Origin: UBA4733 sp036734945
GTDB taxonomy: Bacteria; Chloroflexota; UBA4733
Direction: 5' to 3'
DNA: 64,000 nt
NCBI GenBank assembly: GCA_036734945.1
Contig: DAIMXP010000004.1
Span: 62,001-126,000 of the forward strand
The number at the start of each line of letters is the position of its first letter. Within the stretch, counting starts at the first letter, position 1. The notes beneath the pieces were generated by a model, which was not told where the DNA came from, did not search any database, and worked only from the letters and a program-made list of their open reading frames with translations. This document shows, one piece after another, positions 16,798-25,032 of the stretch. The translations under genes were made by a program, and so were the position numbers.

Positions 16798-16859
16798 CGT
16801 CGGTCCTTTCCTCGCTGATGATCAGGCCATCAAGCCCGAAACAACCTGTGCATCCGGCG

Positions 16860-17999
16860 TCAGACCCGTCGCAAGATGCCGGAGAGGGCGTCGAGGTACC
16901 GCTCGACGTCAGCCTGACCGTTGAAGAGGTGGGTGGAGGCGCGCACCCGGCCGTCCCCCGCCCAGACCAGCACCTGACAGTCCGCCAGTACACGTCCGAT
17001 CTCCGCTGCTCGCGGGTGCAGGAACGAGATGCTGGCGCCCCGTCGCCGGCGATCAGCGGGCGATATGATCTCCAGGCCAAGATCCGTCAAGCCCTTGATC
17101 AGCAGATCACCGAGGGCGAGGGTGTGCTCAGCGATTCGTGGAATGCCGGCCTTCAGTAAGTAGGGGACGGACCTGCTGAGCGCGTAGATGGCGGGGAAGT
17201 TCACGTAGCCGGTTTCGAAGCGACCGGCATCGGGTTTGAGCGTGTAGCGTTCGTACCGATCTTCGGCGAATGTGTCGGCAAGCGAGTACCAACCAATAGC
17301 AGCCGGCTGAACGTCGGGCCGGCGCGAGCGATTCCAGTAGAGGACAGCGAGGCCGTGCGTCCCGAGGAGCCACTTGTAGGTGCTGCTCACCACGAAGTCT
17401 GCCGCGCTCGCCGGAACAGGGAGAACGCCGAGCGATTGGGTGGCATCCACCATGAAGATGACGCCCGCAGTCCGCAGCGGCTCCGACAGGGCCTCAACAT
17501 CATGCCGTAGCCCATTCACGTAGCTGACATGGCTCAGTGCCATCAACCGGGTCCGCTGATCAACGGCGGCCAGGAGCGCATCGGCGCCGATCTCCCAGTG
17601 CCGATGGCGCACCACGCGAACGTCGATGCCGCGCTCGCGCATTCGCAGCCAGGGCAGCGCGACCGATGGGAACTCCAGGTCGTTGATGACCACGTTGTCA
17701 CCGGGCCGAAAGTCAATCAGGCCACAAACGGCATTGATGCCGTCGGACGCCGACGGGAGGAAGGCGATATCCGACGGGGGGACGTCCAGGAGCTGACCCA
17801 AGGCGTTCTTGCAACCGAGCGCAACCTCGGCAAAGCGCGCGCGCCCTGACTCGGCCGTCGCCTTCAAACGCGCGTATTCGTGCAGAGCTTCGGCGCTGGA
17901 CAGCAGCAGCGGGCACTCGGCCGCGGTGTACAGATGGCTCACGCCTTCAAGTCCGAGAAAGTCTGTGGGTGGAGCAAGTGCCGTCCTCCGCCCGGTCAC
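16860..17999 (-). CDS. Aminotransferase class V-fold PLP enzyme (isopenicillin N epimerase/cysteine desulfurase-like)
   Basis: 379 residues. PLP aspartate in IFMVDATQSLG (D185), Schiff-base lysine K209 in SSTYKWLLGTHG, and the family loop LSHVSYVNGLRHD. Members are racemases, epimerases, lyases or transaminases. The GTG at 17999 overlaps the stop of the upstream glycosidase-like gene (GTGA), so translation is coupled; the longer in-frame extension upstream is only the shadow of that gene. Between two glycosidase-like proteins it may act on an amino sugar or the amino-acid part of a glycoconjugate, but this is inference. Confidence 0.87.
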   Translation of the reverse strand: MTGRRTALAPPTDFLGLEGVSHLYTAAECPLLLSSAEALHEYARLKATAESGRARFAEVALGCKNALGQLLDVPPSDIAFLPSASDGINAVCGLIDFRPGDNVVINDLEFPSVALPWLRMRERGIDVRVVRHRHWEIGADALLAAVDQRTRLMALSHVSYVNGLRHDVEALSEPLRTAGVIFMVDATQSLGVLPVPASAADFVVSSTYKWLLGTHGLAVLYWNRSRRPDVQPAAIGWYSLADTFAEDRYERYTLKPDAGRFETGYVNFPAIYALSRSVPYLLKAGIPRIAEHTLALGDLLIKGLTDLGLEIISPADRRRRGASISFLHPRAAEIGRVLADCQVLVWAGDGRVRASTHLFNGQADVERYLDALSGILRRV

Positions 18000-20215
18000 G
18001 ATGGCACCGTTAACGCCAGCGACTGGCGATAGGCAGGAAACTCGCTGTCGAGCACCCGGCGAACCTGGGCGATCTTCCAGCGCAGGTGTGCCGCATCGGT
18101 CATGTACTCCATGCTCGGCTCCCAGCCCAGCCGGGAGTCCGCTTCGACCAGCGGGATCGTCGCCTCGGCGTTGGCGATCTCCCGCTCGGCCAGCGCCGCC
18201 ATGGCATCCAGGATGGCAGCGGCTTTGCTCGGATCGGGCTCGCCGAACAGGCGCTGCTTGAGCAGCCACCATTCCTTGCAATGGATGGTGGTGTACACGG
18301 CATGGAGGATGAAGCGGCCGAGGCCGAGCATGGTCTGGCCGGCGGACCGCTTGCCCTCCGGCGCCAGCGCGATTGCCTGCTCCAGGCAGTCCAAGCCCTG
18401 TTGCCAGCGTTCGGCCATCCGCTGCAGGCTCCGGATCTCCACGGGGAAGCGTGCCACCCCCAAGGACTGGCGCCCGCTGTCGTGGGGTTGGTAGCTGGTG
18501 TTGACGATGCGGTTGCCGAACATGGCGTAGTCGGCGGCCGGCAGGCTGGCGCCGCTGCGGAAGACCAGCGGGTAGGAAGGGCCGACCCGAAAGGGGCCGT
18601 ACTGATCCTCGTTGGTCGGGATGTAGTCCGTGATCGCTTCGCTCCAGTGCTGCCAGGCCTCCAGGGCGAGCGGCGCGCCTGCGGCGCCGAAGTCACGCCG
18701 GGCGATGGCGGCCAGCGTCTCCGCCGGCGGCGGGCTGGGCGCCCAGTAATCCCACTTGGTCAGCTCGCTCACGAAGGATGGCCACCAACCGTAGTGGTGC
18801 GACTCCATCAGACCGCTGAGCCCCCACTCGTCGCGCGCTTGCAGCAGCGCCGCGTGGCGGCGCGCCCACTGGTAGGGGATGGGCTCGTAGGGGATCACCC
18901 CGACATCCCAGGTCAGCCCGCCGGTGTTGCTCATCGTATAGAGCCGTAGCCCGCGTTCATGCGCCACCCGTGCTTCGCTGCTGAAATACTGCCCCGGCCC
19001 CACAAAGGACGCTGTGTAATCGACGCAGACGTTGGTGATGCCCTCGTGTTGCCGCTGTTCAAACATCTCGAAGGTCACCTGCAAGGTGATGTCGGTGGGC
19101 AGGCTGCGGATCAGCGCCAGCCGGTCCGCTTCCGGGGCGTAGCCCCAGTTATAGGTCCAGAAGACGATGTCGGCCTGGGGGCTGTGCCGCCGGATGACGC
19201 GCTTGAGGAGGTTCAACCACTGCGGATAGTCGGCACAGGGCCACCAGCCTGGGCTGGGCTTGTCTGGCGGCAACCCGTCCGGCGTCGGCGTGCCGCGCAA
19301 GACGCCGGTGGTGCGGGGATCCTTGCTCGGGAACTCCACCGATTCCCCGACCAGCACCACGCCCTTGGCGTCGGGGCAGGCGGCGAAAAGCGCCCCATAG
19401 GTGCTGTCGTAATAGGCCTCGGCGCCCGGTTCCTCCGGGTGTTTCAGGCTCTTGAGGTAGCTATACAAGTAGACGTCCAGGCCGTGGGCGGCGGCGCGCC
19501 GCACCAGCGCTCGGAAGTCCTGGTAGCGGCCGGCGCCTGGCTGGCTACCTTGGATGTGGCGCTCGTCGGGCGTCCGATCTACACCCTCCGCAAACACCAG
19601 AATGGCGTCCAGTCCTGCGTGCGCCATGGCGTTGAGATGCGCGTCGGGGAACTGATCCAGTCCCCAGCCGGAGTGGACCATGCGCGGGGCAAAGAGCGGC
19701 ACGCGCGTCACGTCTCCTACCGGCAAGATCGGCGCTTCGCGCAGGTTCATCAGGTCTTCCAGGTAGTAACTGCCCTGGCCGGCCCCCCGCTCGTCGTCGC
19801 CGCAGACGATCAGGGCTGTCGGCGTGCAGTGGACACGGTAGCCGCGCGGCGTCGCTACCTCGGCAGCAAGGTCAGGCAATTCGGCCTTCGTGGCCAGGAC
19901 GATCACTCGGGCCTCACCCTGGGCGCCGCTGGCGACGTCCTTGACACGGCGCAGCGGCACGGATTCACCCATACTGACGAGCAGATAGTCTTCGAGGTCG
20001 CGCGCCACGCCGTACAGGAGCGCTCCGGCCTGCTCGCTGATGACGATGCTCCAGCCGGCGCCAATCGCTACCTCATGGTCTCCCGCAAGCACGGTCGGGT
20101 CGCGCCGATCCGGCTGATGGACCACTTCCAGGCGTCGTCGGAACTCGTAGCCTCGCTCCGCCACCGATGGCCCCCTCACCGTTGCTTGTCCGCCGTTGCA
20201 GCCGTTGTCTGCCAT
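17996..20215 (-). CDS. GH20b-domain-containing putative glycosidase (hexosaminidase/alpha-glucuronidase-like)
   Basis: 739 residues. The N-terminal 150 or so residues look like the GH20b/GH67 accessory domain, ending in the signature GYRVHCTPTALIVCGDDERG followed by GSYYLEDLM, which leads into a TIM barrel (APRMVHSGWGLDQFPDAHLN, LDAILVFAEG, LDVYLYSYLKSL). A candidate acid is in VVLVGESVEF. GH20 and GH67 enzymes remove terminal hexosamines or glucuronic acid; no exact family can be named. No signal peptide. ATG at 20215 has GAGGAG five bases upstream. First gene of the long minus-strand operon and transcribed divergently from the GntR regulator. Confidence 0.78.
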   Translation of the reverse strand: MADNGCNGGQATVRGPSVAERGYEFRRRLEVVHQPDRRDPTVLAGDHEVAIGAGWSIVISEQAGALLYGVARDLEDYLLVSMGESVPLRRVKDVASGAQGEARVIVLATKAELPDLAAEVATPRGYRVHCTPTALIVCGDDERGAGQGSYYLEDLMNLREAPILPVGDVTRVPLFAPRMVHSGWGLDQFPDAHLNAMAHAGLDAILVFAEGVDRTPDERHIQGSQPGAGRYQDFRALVRRAAAHGLDVYLYSYLKSLKHPEEPGAEAYYDSTYGALFAACPDAKGVVLVGESVEFPSKDPRTTGVLRGTPTPDGLPPDKPSPGWWPCADYPQWLNLLKRVIRRHSPQADIVFWTYNWGYAPEADRLALIRSLPTDITLQVTFEMFEQRQHEGITNVCVDYTASFVGPGQYFSSEARVAHERGLRLYTMSNTGGLTWDVGVIPYEPIPYQWARRHAALLQARDEWGLSGLMESHHYGWWPSFVSELTKWDYWAPSPPPAETLAAIARRDFGAAGAPLALEAWQHWSEAITDYIPTNEDQYGPFRVGPSYPLVFRSGASLPAADYAMFGNRIVNTSYQPHDSGRQSLGVARFPVEIRSLQRMAERWQQGLDCLEQAIALAPEGKRSAGQTMLGLGRFILHAVYTTIHCKEWWLLKQRLFGEPDPSKAAAILDAMAALAEREIANAEATIPLVEADSRLGWEPSMEYMTDAAHLRWKIAQVRRVLDSEFPAYRQSLALTVPS

Positions 20216-20225
20216 TGCTCCTCGC

Positions 20226-20254
20226 TTGACAGCCACCGACCGATGCGCTAGTAT
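20226..20254 (+). promoter_or_regulatory. Sigma70-type promoter of the GntR regulator gene
   Basis: TTGACA at 20226-20231, a 17-bp spacer, and TAGTAT at 20249-20254. The expected start point falls in the palindromic region just downstream, suggesting autoregulation. Confidence 0.65.
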
Positions 20255-20279
20255 TCCATACAAATGTGTATACATGCAA
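20250..20279 (-). promoter_or_regulatory. Probable promoter of the glycosidase operon with GntR operator in its spacer
   Basis: On the minus strand TTGCAT (20279-20274) and AATACT (20255-20250) are spaced by 18 bp. The elements are weaker than on the other strand. The palindrome TGTATACA (20267-20274) lies in the spacer and overlaps the edge of the -35 box. Confidence 0.45.
20258..20274. promoter_or_regulatory. Candidate GntR/FCD operator
   Basis: Palindrome TGTATACA at 20267-20274, overlapped by a second dyad ATACA-AATG-TGTAT at 20258-20271. FCD-type GntR regulators commonly bind short T-G-T/A-C-A dyads. The site is between the two divergent promoters, placed to block both. Confidence 0.55.
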
Positions 20280-20324
20280 GTGCCCTGGCATGGACTGATC
20301 CTCGTATTCGGTAGCACATGCAGA

Positions 20325-21068
20325 ATGGACGAAGAACAATTGCTGCGTAACGGGACTGCGATGCTGGCCGAGCGGGCGGAAGAACCTGCCGCCCAGGCAG
20401 GGGACCTGGCCACCACTGCCTACCGGCGAATCCGGGAAGCCATCTTACGGATGGAGTTTCAGCCGGGCCAGCGACTCCAGGAGGTGGAGATCGCGGCATG
20501 GCTCGGCATCAGCCGTACCCCCGTGCGCGAGTCGTTTCGCCGGCTGCAAGCCGAAGGGTTGCTGCAAAGCCTCGCCACGCGCGGCGTCATCGTCGCGGAG
20601 GTTTCCATTGAGGAAGTCGACGATGCCTATCGCGTCATCGAGATGCTGGAAGCGCTCTCCAGCCGCCTGGCGGCGGAGCGTCTGACGCAAGACGGCGCCA
20701 CGGCAATCCGCCTGCTGCTTGACCAGATGCGTGACGCGGCGGCAGCCACGGAATTGGAACGCTGGGTAAAGGTTGACGGCGATTTTCACACCACCATCCG
20801 CGCTATCGCCAACAATCCCAAATTACTCCAGGTCGCGGAACTGGTCTACCCGATCATCGAGCGGGTGCGCTATCTGCACTTGCGAGAGGGATCCGAACCG
20901 GAACGGCTGGCGGCGGAGACGACGGCGCACCAACGCCTGGGCGAGGCTATCCTGGCCCAGGACGGTGAGTTGGCGGAGCGCCTCGTGCGGCAGTTGTTCA
21001 CCAAGGCCCGCCAGGACAACGTCCGCTTGCTCCGCCGCTGGGTCGCGCCGTTGCGCCGCAGCTTCTGA
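20325..21068 (+). CDS. GntR family transcriptional regulator, FCD (FadR) subgroup
   Basis: 247 residues. The winged helix-turn-helix spans about residues 28-95 (AYRRIREAILRMEFQPGQRL, EIAAWLGISRTPVRESFRRL, TRGVIVAEVS). The C-terminal all-helical FCD domain has the metal/ligand signature DGDFHTTIRAIANNPKL and a later HQRLGEAILAQD with conserved His. FCD regulators sense organic acids or sugar acids and usually repress the adjacent catabolic operon. Start at the ATG at 20325; the longer upstream reading overlaps the promoter. It is divergent from the glycosidase operon, the obvious target. Confidence 0.92.
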   Translation: MDEEQLLRNGTAMLAERAEEPAAQAGDLATTAYRRIREAILRMEFQPGQRLQEVEIAAWLGISRTPVRESFRRLQAEGLLQSLATRGVIVAEVSIEEVDDAYRVIEMLEALSSRLAAERLTQDGATAIRLLLDQMRDAAAATELERWVKVDGDFHTTIRAIANNPKLLQVAELVYPIIERVRYLHLREGSEPERLAAETTAHQRLGEAILAQDGELAERLVRQLFTKARQDNVRLLRRWVAPLRRSF

Positions 21069-21190
21069 TGGCCATGGTCAAGCACCGGTGGCGGCCGGTC
21101 TGACGCTCTGAGCGCGAGGGTTGACACGTCCAGGCGACTGCATCGACGGAGGGCGGCGGTCGCTCTCCACGTAAGCGAGGGAGATCACTC

Positions 21191-22219
21191 GTGCCAGGAA
21201 CACAGCTCGGCGTCGCCATCTTTGGCTGCGGGCACATGGGGACGGTGCATGCCAAGAACGTCGTTCGGGACGAACGCGCGCGCCTCGTCGCGCTGGTCGA
21301 TCCCCGTATTGAGGCGGCGGAGCACCTACGGGGGCAGGTCGATTTGCCCGCCGACAGCGTCCGCGTTACCGCCTCGGCCGAGGAGGCGCTGGCCGATCCT
21401 GCCGTGAGCGCGGTAGTGATCGCCACCCACCATGACCTGCACCCGGTGCTGGCCACCGCCGCCGCCCGTGCCGGCAAGCATGTCTTCTGCGAGAAGCCGC
21501 TGGGGCTCACCAACGAGGCCTGCGCGCAGATCGCCGACGCGGTGCGCGCTGCCGGCGTGCAACTCGTCGTCGGCTTCCAGGCGCGGCACGCGGCGCTGGT
21601 GCGGCTGGCGGCTGAGCGGATTCCCGCGCCACGCATCCTCTACGGCCAGATCATCGATCCCCGCTGGTCCGACCGTAGCTGGGCGGTAGACCCGCTTGAG
21701 GGCGGCGGGAATGTGCTCTCCCAGGGCGTCCACACCTTCGATCTGCTCTGCCACCTCGCCGGCGCCGAGCCGGAAGCCGTCTTCGCCGGTGGCGGGACGC
21801 TCACCCACGATCCGGCGCGAACCGCAGTGATGGATAGCATCGCGGCGACCATCCGCTTCGCCAACGGCGCGACGGCCTCGCTGCTCATCGGCGACTTCGG
21901 ACCGAGCCCCTGGACCGGCAAGTCCTTCTACGAGTTGTTCGATGCCAACGGCAATAGCGCCACTGTCTACGGCTATTACGAGCGCGTGCGCTTCGCCAAA
22001 GGCGAGCCGCAGGAAGTCGGCAAAGACGACCTGTCCGAGGCGCAACGCGAGGATTATCAAGGGTACGGCGGGCTGATGCGGGAGTTCATCGGCTGCGCAC
22101 TCGCCAACCGGCCTCCCGAGATCGGGGCCAGCGTCGCCGATGGTGTCCGCGCGACTGCACTCGCGCTTGCCTGCTTCGAGAGCATTCGTAGCGGGAACGT
22201 CGTCCGGCTGAAGGCGTAG
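21191..22219 (+). CDS. Gfo/Idh/MocA family oxidoreductase
   Basis: 342 residues: Rossmann turn LGVAIFGCGHMGTVHAKNV, cofactor motif FCEKPLGLT and a substrate domain with GGNVLSQGVHTFDLLCHLAG, whose conserved His is the usual catalytic residue. GTG start at 21191 with GAGGGAG upstream. Only about 120 bp separate it from the GntR gene on the same strand, so it may be co-transcribed with the regulator and belong to the same pathway as the glycosidases. Substrate unknown; inositol or sugar dehydrogenase activity is typical. Confidence 0.9.
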   Translation: MPGTQLGVAIFGCGHMGTVHAKNVVRDERARLVALVDPRIEAAEHLRGQVDLPADSVRVTASAEEALADPAVSAVVIATHHDLHPVLATAAARAGKHVFCEKPLGLTNEACAQIADAVRAAGVQLVVGFQARHAALVRLAAERIPAPRILYGQIIDPRWSDRSWAVDPLEGGGNVLSQGVHTFDLLCHLAGAEPEAVFAGGGTLTHDPARTAVMDSIAATIRFANGATASLLIGDFGPSPWTGKSFYELFDANGNSATVYGYYERVRFAKGEPQEVGKDDLSEAQREDYQGYGGLMREFIGCALANRPPEIGASVADGVRATALALACFESIRSGNVVRLKA

Positions 22220-22238
22220 GGCACACCGTACCGAGTCT

Positions 22239-22282
22239 ACGATGAAACTCGCCTCGGGCCACGCCGGCAGGTTTCATTGTGG
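22239..22282. repeat. Imperfect inverted repeat after the Gfo/Idh gene
   Basis: ACGATGAAACTCGCC and GGCAGGTTTCATTGT can pair with few mismatches around a short loop, about 20 bp after the oxidoreductase stop, so it may serve as a terminator. The right arm and following bases (GGTTTCATTGTGGCTT... GTGTCG) resemble the right arm of the inverted repeat at 2590-2613. Confidence 0.5.
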
Positions 22283-22333
22283 CTTGAGTGTCGTACACAC
22301 GTACTACCAAAGAAGTACAGGAGGTTGGCGCCT

Positions 22334-22570
22334 ATGAATGGAATTCGCGGCAGCGCGGCGACCGCGTGGATGGCGGGGCCGCAGTACATCCGGCACCTGG
22401 ACTACTACCTCTCCGGCGATAGCCCGGACGCCTTCGCCGACTACGACCCCGATCGTCTGGCCGACGAACTGTGCTCGGCCAAACCAAACGTCGTCGCCAT
22501 CTTTGCCCTGAACCAGCACGGCTACGCCTACTATCCTAACGAGGCTGCGCCTCAGACCGACGAGTTGTAG
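22334..22570 (+). pseudogene. N-terminal fragment of a putative glycosidase of the alpha-amylase/beta-galactosidase-like clan
   Basis: Starts with a strong AGGAGG nine bases before the ATG. The 78-residue product contains YIRHLDYYLSGDSPDAF, then YDPDRLADELCSAKPNVVAIFALNQHGYAYYP. This is the typical opening of a large TIM-barrel glycosidase group (LDxHxS, DPExF, hxxAxVNxVxxFAxxxxGxxYYPT). A stop occurs after TDEL, where family members continue for several hundred residues. It is therefore a truncated gene whose expression signals are still intact, or less likely a short translated stub. Confidence 0.6.
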
Positions 22571-23112
22571 CGCCGGTGGTATCCTTGCTCGTACAAGAGC
22601 GGCAGATCTGGTCGCGCGCCAGCAGGCAGAAGCACGGCAGAAACGGGTCGCCACGCTGCGGCCCTCTTTGGCGCCTGATCTTCAGGCCCCGGCAATCTCT
22701 AGCCACCCGCTGTCGCCAATGGCACGCACCGGTTCCGTCACCTTGCAGCTCAGCACCGAGCCCCTTCACTGGGGAGGGGGAGTTTATGTGCCGCGTCAAC
22801 ATCACGGCGAAAACTTGACTCAATCGCAACGACTTTTGGACACCTAGTACAGGATTCTGGAAGTCACTATGCGGTTCGGCTGGCGTGCTGCAAGGGAGAA
22901 TATGCCTGCCTAACCGCCCAAGGACTTGCAAAACCTCGTACTAGTCTTCAAATCTTCTGGACCTGTACGACATCATTGTGCTGGAGCACGAGTAGTGCAG
23001 AACTGCACGGCAAATGTGGCTGTCAATGAAGGCGCCCTTGGCGCCTGGGTCGAAGCGCTGGTGGACGTCGGCGCCGTATGAAGGACGGGAAGGTACAGGG
23101 GAGGGGTCGGAC
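22571..23112. other. Intergenic region of lower GC without a supportable gene
   Basis: About 540 bases. From about 22560 to 22850 one plus-strand frame is open for some 90 codons (ARTRAADLVARQQAEARQ, later LHWGGGVYVPRQHHGEN) but has no start codon with a ribosome-binding site and no family I recognise; it could be the tail of a lost gene. From 22850 to 23000 the base composition drops noticeably compared with the neighbours, which hints at foreign or non-coding DNA. The last 40 bases carry the ribosome-binding site of the aldo/keto reductase. Confidence 0.35.
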
Positions 23113-24126
23113 GTGGAGTATGTCAGCTTCGGCAGGGCGGGCATCAAGGTCTCGCGCCTGGCGCTGGGCCTCGGCCTGCGCGGTCAAAGCGACGAAACGG
23201 CGGCGGAGCAATTGACCTACGCCGCACTGGACAGCGGCATCAACCTCTTTGACTGCGCCAACGTCTATGGGTTGATGGACGACCGGGCCTACGCCGGCCG
23301 GTCGGAGGTGATTCTGGGCCGCGCGCTCAAGAGGCGGCGGGACGAGGTCGTCATCACCTCCAAGGTCTGCAGCGCCATCGGCAATGGCCCCAACGATGCC
23401 GGCGGCTCGCGCTACCACATCATGCGCGAAGTAGAAAGGTCCTTGCGGCGACTCGCCACCGACCGGATCGACATCTATCTGCTCCACACCTTTGATGCTT
23501 CCACGCCGTTGGAAGAGCAACTGCGGGCGCTGGACGATCTGGTGCGTCAAGGCAAAGTTCGCTATGTCGGCGTCTGCAACTATGCAGCCTGGCAGGTCTG
23601 TCAGGCACTCTGGGTGCAAGACCACATGGCGGCGGCGCCGTTGCTCACTGTACAGAATCCCTACAGCCTCCTGAACCGGGATCTGGAACGGGAAATGTTC
23701 CCGCTCGTCCGCGCGCTCGGCATCGGCGTGATGGCGTACGCGCCGCTGGGAACGGGCCTCCTCAGCGGCGCCTATCGCCCGGGTGTGGCGCCCTCGCCAG
23801 AGACATTGTGGGGCGGCAGTCGGCGTCCTAGCTATGAGCGGACGCTGCGCGGCGCCGTAGCCGACGTCGCGACCACGCTGCAGCAGGTAGCCGAACGCTG
23901 CGAGGCCACGATCGCCCAGGTCGCCTTGCGCTGGGTGCTCTCTCACCCGGAAGTGACGGTGGCGATCTCCGGCGCCGACACCGCCGTCCAAATGCGAGAA
24001 AACGTCGGCGCCCTGAACATCGAGATCGCCCCGGACGACCTGGTCCGGCTGAGCCAGGTCTCGGCGGGCCTTGATCTCATCCTTGATGGTCCGGGTATCG
24101 GGTCATCATCTGCGAGTCAGCGCTGA
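23113..24126 (+). CDS. Aldo/keto reductase
   Basis: 337-residue NADPH-dependent (alpha/beta)8 oxidoreductase with all four active-site residues: D47 in NLFDCANVYG, Y52, K84 in ITSKVCS and H125 in IYLLHTFD. The C-terminal NADPH-binding region contains AISGADTAVQMRENVGAL. Length and the YVSFGRAGIKVSRLALG opening fit the shaker-beta/YajO-type AKR group. GTG at 23113 chosen, with GGGGAGGGG just upstream; the longer reading has no ribosome-binding site. Likely reduces a sugar or aldehyde; no tight operon partner. Confidence 0.9.
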   Translation: MEYVSFGRAGIKVSRLALGLGLRGQSDETAAEQLTYAALDSGINLFDCANVYGLMDDRAYAGRSEVILGRALKRRRDEVVITSKVCSAIGNGPNDAGGSRYHIMREVERSLRRLATDRIDIYLLHTFDASTPLEEQLRALDDLVRQGKVRYVGVCNYAAWQVCQALWVQDHMAAAPLLTVQNPYSLLNRDLEREMFPLVRALGIGVMAYAPLGTGLLSGAYRPGVAPSPETLWGGSRRPSYERTLRGAVADVATTLQQVAERCEATIAQVALRWVLSHPEVTVAISGADTAVQMRENVGALNIEIAPDDLVRLSQVSAGLDLILDGPGIGSSSASQR

Positions 24127-24155
24127 GGTGACCGAGGCGTGCCTGGCAATGGATA

Positions 24156-24908
24156 TCATGAGCCAACTGGCAGACTTGAGCCGCTGCCGCGCACGATGGC
24201 GGCCGCCGTCATCGCCGGATAGTCGAGATCCTCGACCTGGGCATCCTTGTAGGTGCAGATAGCTGCCCAACGCTCCCTGCCACTGGTGTTGGGATAGGAG
24301 GCGTGGAGGGTGAGGTCGTGGAAGATGACGACCGAGCCGGCGGGCACGGCGGCCGTTACCACCTGCGCTTCGTCAATATGCCGGGGATCGACCCGATGGA
24401 CGAAACCGGCGCCCGGGGCCGCCCTGCCGTCGTGCTCCGTCGACCAGCTCTGGCTGCCGGGGACCAGCTTCAGGCAGCCGTTTGCGGGATCGACATCGTC
24501 GAGCGCAATCCAGGCATTGAGCTTGTGGCAACCGTGCCAGTAGGCCCAGTCCTGGTGCCAGGGCGTATTCTCGGCGACCTCTTCCGCTTTGAAGACCACC
24601 TTGTCGCTCCAGAACATAATATTCGGGCCGATGAGCGGCTCCATCAGGTCGAGCAGTCGCGGATCGCGCGCGAAGGCGCGGCACAAGGAGCTGTTAATGG
24701 ACAGCCCGACGAAGACGCCGGACTGCCGGAACTTCGGCAGAGCTGCACCGCGCGCCTGCGCCTCAGCCGTCAGCCGGTCCAGCAGGCGTCGACACTCCTC
24801 TTTCCATGCCTGCGCCTCCTCCCGAGCGAAAACGCCGGGCACGACCAGCACCCCGTTACGGGCAAACGCTTCCGCCTGCTCACTCACCGTTGGCGTAGTG
24901 CTCTGCAT
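24156..24908 (-). CDS. Phytanoyl-CoA dioxygenase (PhyH) family Fe(II)/2-oxoglutarate oxygenase
   Basis: 250 residues. Iron motif HQD at 118-120 (NTPWHQDWAYWHG), distal His in FHDLTLHAS followed by the 2-oxoglutarate-binding Arg in NTSGRERWA, and the GCLKLVPGSQSW loop. Family members hydroxylate diverse small molecules; in environmental bacteria they are often expanded and uncharacterised. ATG at 24908 with AAGGAG upstream. Divergent from the esterase gene at 25033, with about 125 bp between them, so the two may share control. A second family member is at 62095. Confidence 0.9.
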   Translation of the reverse strand: MQSTTPTVSEQAEAFARNGVLVVPGVFAREEAQAWKEECRRLLDRLTAEAQARGAALPKFRQSGVFVGLSINSSLCRAFARDPRLLDLMEPLIGPNIMFWSDKVVFKAEEVAENTPWHQDWAYWHGCHKLNAWIALDDVDPANGCLKLVPGSQSWSTEHDGRAAPGAGFVHRVDPRHIDEAQVVTAAVPAGSVVIFHDLTLHASYPNTSGRERWAAICTYKDAQVEDLDYPAMTAAAIVRGSGSSLPVGS

Positions 24909-25032
24909 CGCTGTCTCCTTTCGCTGCGGACGCGGCGCTTCTCTGCCGCGGTTGCCCGGGGCATCCTCGCCTCCTGGGCACTCCAAAGTGTATAGTCTGT
25001 GGCCGGTATGTATGGAGAGGAGTGTAGCGCGA

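Noticed and set aside
22560..22850. Open plus-strand frame as a transposase C-terminus
   Set aside because: No DDE or other transposase motif, no start and no terminal repeats; left as an unassigned stretch.
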